NCBI GenBank assembly: GCA_934162325.1 | Contig: CAKPIH010000051.1 | Coordinates: 1 to 5,306 of the forward strand | Reading direction: 5' to 3' | Origin: an uncultured Bacilli bacterium | GTDB lineage: Bacteria; Bacillota_I; Bacilli_A; RF39; UBA660 | Length of the DNA: 5,306 nucleotides | In this document: positions 4,647 to 5,306 of the stretch, in pieces | Numbering within the stretch: the stretch's first letter is position 1 | Layout of the letters: the number at the start of each line of letters is the position of its first letter | Position numbers and translations under genes: made by a program | The notes under the pieces: model-generated | Seen by the model: the letters and a program-made list of their open reading frames with translations, nothing else | What the model was told of the DNA's origin: nothing | The model's database searches: none

Positions 4647-5189
4647 ATGAATGATATAAAGGTAGGAGATAGACTAGAAATACATTGTTACAAACATAAT
4701 GGAAAATTACATAGACAGTGGGATGAAGCAGTAGTACTAGAAATAAAAGACGACTATATTGTTTTTGGCAATAATAAAACAACAGTAGTAGATTCAGATG
4801 GAAGAGTATGGAAAACAAAGGAACCGGCAATAATGTTCTTTTATAAAGATAGATGGTTCAATATAATAGGGCAATTAAAAGATTATGGAATATATTTTTA
4901 CTGTAACATAGCAACACCATATATAATTGATGAAAAAGTAATAAAATACATAGACTATGATTTAGATTTAAGAGTTTTCCCTAATGGAAGTTTTAAAATA
5001 CTAGATCGAATGGAATATCGTTATCACAAAAAGCAAATGCATTATTCCAGCAGATTAGATTTTATATTAAAATATGAATTGGGTAATCTAATTGACATGG
5101 TAAGAACTAAAGAAGCACCATTTAATAAAAAAACAATAGAGATGTATCATCAAAAGTATGTTGAATTGGTAGAAAATAATAATGAATAA
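4647..5189 (+). CDS. ntdP: Ntdp-type nucleoside tri-/diphosphate phosphatase (DUF402, YgaC-like)
   Basis: A 180-residue protein that closely follows B. subtilis YgaC and staphylococcal Ntdp as I recall them: YKHNGKLHRQWDEA (15-28), TVVDSDGRVWKTKEPAI (46-62), RWFNIIGQL (69-77), YFYCNIATP (83-91), KYIDYDLDLRVFPNGSFKILD (100-120, with D103, D105 and D107), and a helical C-terminal end with EAPFNKKTIEMY (156-167). Family members hydrolyse nucleoside tri- and diphosphates with divalent metals in the cytoplasm. The acidic cluster 103-107 would suit metal binding, which is inference. Length is normal. The start is ATG 4647 with GAGG (4633-4636) ten bases upstream; the in-frame TTG at 4626 lies at or before the predicted transcription start. 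I see no hairpin terminator between its stop and the next promoter. Confidence 0.9.
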   Translation: MNDIKVGDRLEIHCYKHNGKLHRQWDEAVVLEIKDDYIVFGNNKTTVVDSDGRVWKTKEPAIMFFYKDRWFNIIGQLKDYGIYFYCNIATPYIIDEKVIKYIDYDLDLRVFPNGSFKILDRMEYRYHKKQMHYSSRLDFILKYELGNLIDMVRTKEAPFNKKTIEMYHQKYVELVENNNE

Positions 5190-5222
5190 CAATAAATGAG
5201 ATTAATATTTAGACTTGCAATC

Positions 5223-5279
5223 AAAAAAATCAAAAAAATTCAAAAAAGACTTTACAAGTTGGTAATTAAGTGATAAGAT
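5223..5279 (+). promoter_or_regulatory. Strong A-tract (UP-element-like) promoter reading out of the window
   Basis: Three A-tracts begin at 5223, 5232 and 5242 (7, 7 and 6 bases), each preceded by TC and spaced about one helical turn. TTTACA (5251-5256), 17 bases and TAAGAT (5274-5279) with TG at 5271-5272 (extended -10) follow. In-phase A-tracts just upstream of a -35 are typical of UP elements and curved DNA at very active promoters such as those of rRNA, tRNA and regulatory leaders. The gene it drives lies beyond 5306. Confidence 0.6.
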
Positions 5280-5284
5280 ATTAT

Positions 5285-5306
5285 CTGTCGATGCGAAAGA
5301 GTGTCG
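5285..5306 (+). other. Start of a structured leader or RNA gene, cut by the window edge
   Basis: These bases follow the predicted transcription start of the A-tract promoter and are more GC-rich than anything else intergenic here. CGATGC (5289-5294) can pair with GTGTCG (5301-5306) using two G-U pairs around GAAAGA. No start codon with a ribosome site is visible. It could be the 5' end of an rRNA leader, a T-box-like leader or another RNA; 22 bases are too few to decide. Confidence 0.3.

Noticed and set aside
4543..4830. 95-codon minus-strand hydrophobic frame
   Set aside because: Antisense to ntdP and the intergenic promoters; Leu/Tyr/Phe-rich composition is typical of antisense AT-rich code.
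1..5306. CRISPR arrays, insertion sequences, att sites or a replication origin
   Set aside because: No regularly spaced repeats, transposase motifs, flanking duplications or DnaA-box clusters were seen.

Overview
The window is strongly AT-rich DNA. Codons are biased to A/T endings (ATA for Ile, AGA for Arg). Shine-Dalgarno sites resemble GAGGTGA or AAGGAG, and sigma-A-type promoters and intrinsic terminators are recognisable. The gene set (GerQ spore coat protein, YgaC/Ntdp-type DUF402 phosphatase, LemA, class B sortase, PduL phosphotransacylase) points to a low-GC Bacillota, most likely a Bacilli-related, possibly gut-dwelling lineage close to Erysipelotrichia/RF39-type groups; the exact placement is inference. 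The only tRNA is a tRNA-Trp with anticodon CCA. All visible genes end in TAA or TAG, so nothing suggests Mollicute-style UGA recoding.

Layout. 1-438 (+) is the C-terminal part of a PF06541 (CmpB-like) membrane protein. It converges on a minus-strand pair: lemA (444-992) and, upstream of it, gerQ (1085-1453). Each of these two has its own candidate promoter and a hairpin terminator that starts in its stop codon. Divergent from gerQ is a plus-strand cluster: pduL (1581-2135), an ABC exporter transmembrane domain without an ATPase domain (2137-3066) and yidD (3101-3331). A minus-strand tRNA-Trp (3353-3426) follows, with its terminator buried in the last codons of yidD. Next is a class B sortase gene (3508-4527, minus). 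Divergent from it is ntdP (4647-5189, plus). The last ~115 bases hold phased A-tracts and a strong-looking promoter whose transcript leaves the window.

Working together. Most genes are single housekeeping or envelope functions: acetyl-phosphate/acyl-CoA interconversion (PduL), membrane protein insertion (YidD), surface protein anchoring (SrtB), nucleotide phosphatase (Ntdp), spore coat (GerQ). Only pduL and the ABC half look tightly coupled (1-base gap, SD inside pduL). A terminator-like hairpin just inside the ABC gene and a separate yidD promoter suggest the three are not expressed equally.

I do not see a clear new multi-gene system. The points most worth a second look are the ATPase-less ABC exporter half with its intragenic terminator, the repeat-built hydrophobic N-terminus of the sortase, a lysine-free GerQ N-terminus behind a possible mother-cell promoter, and the cut-off strong transcription unit at the right edge.
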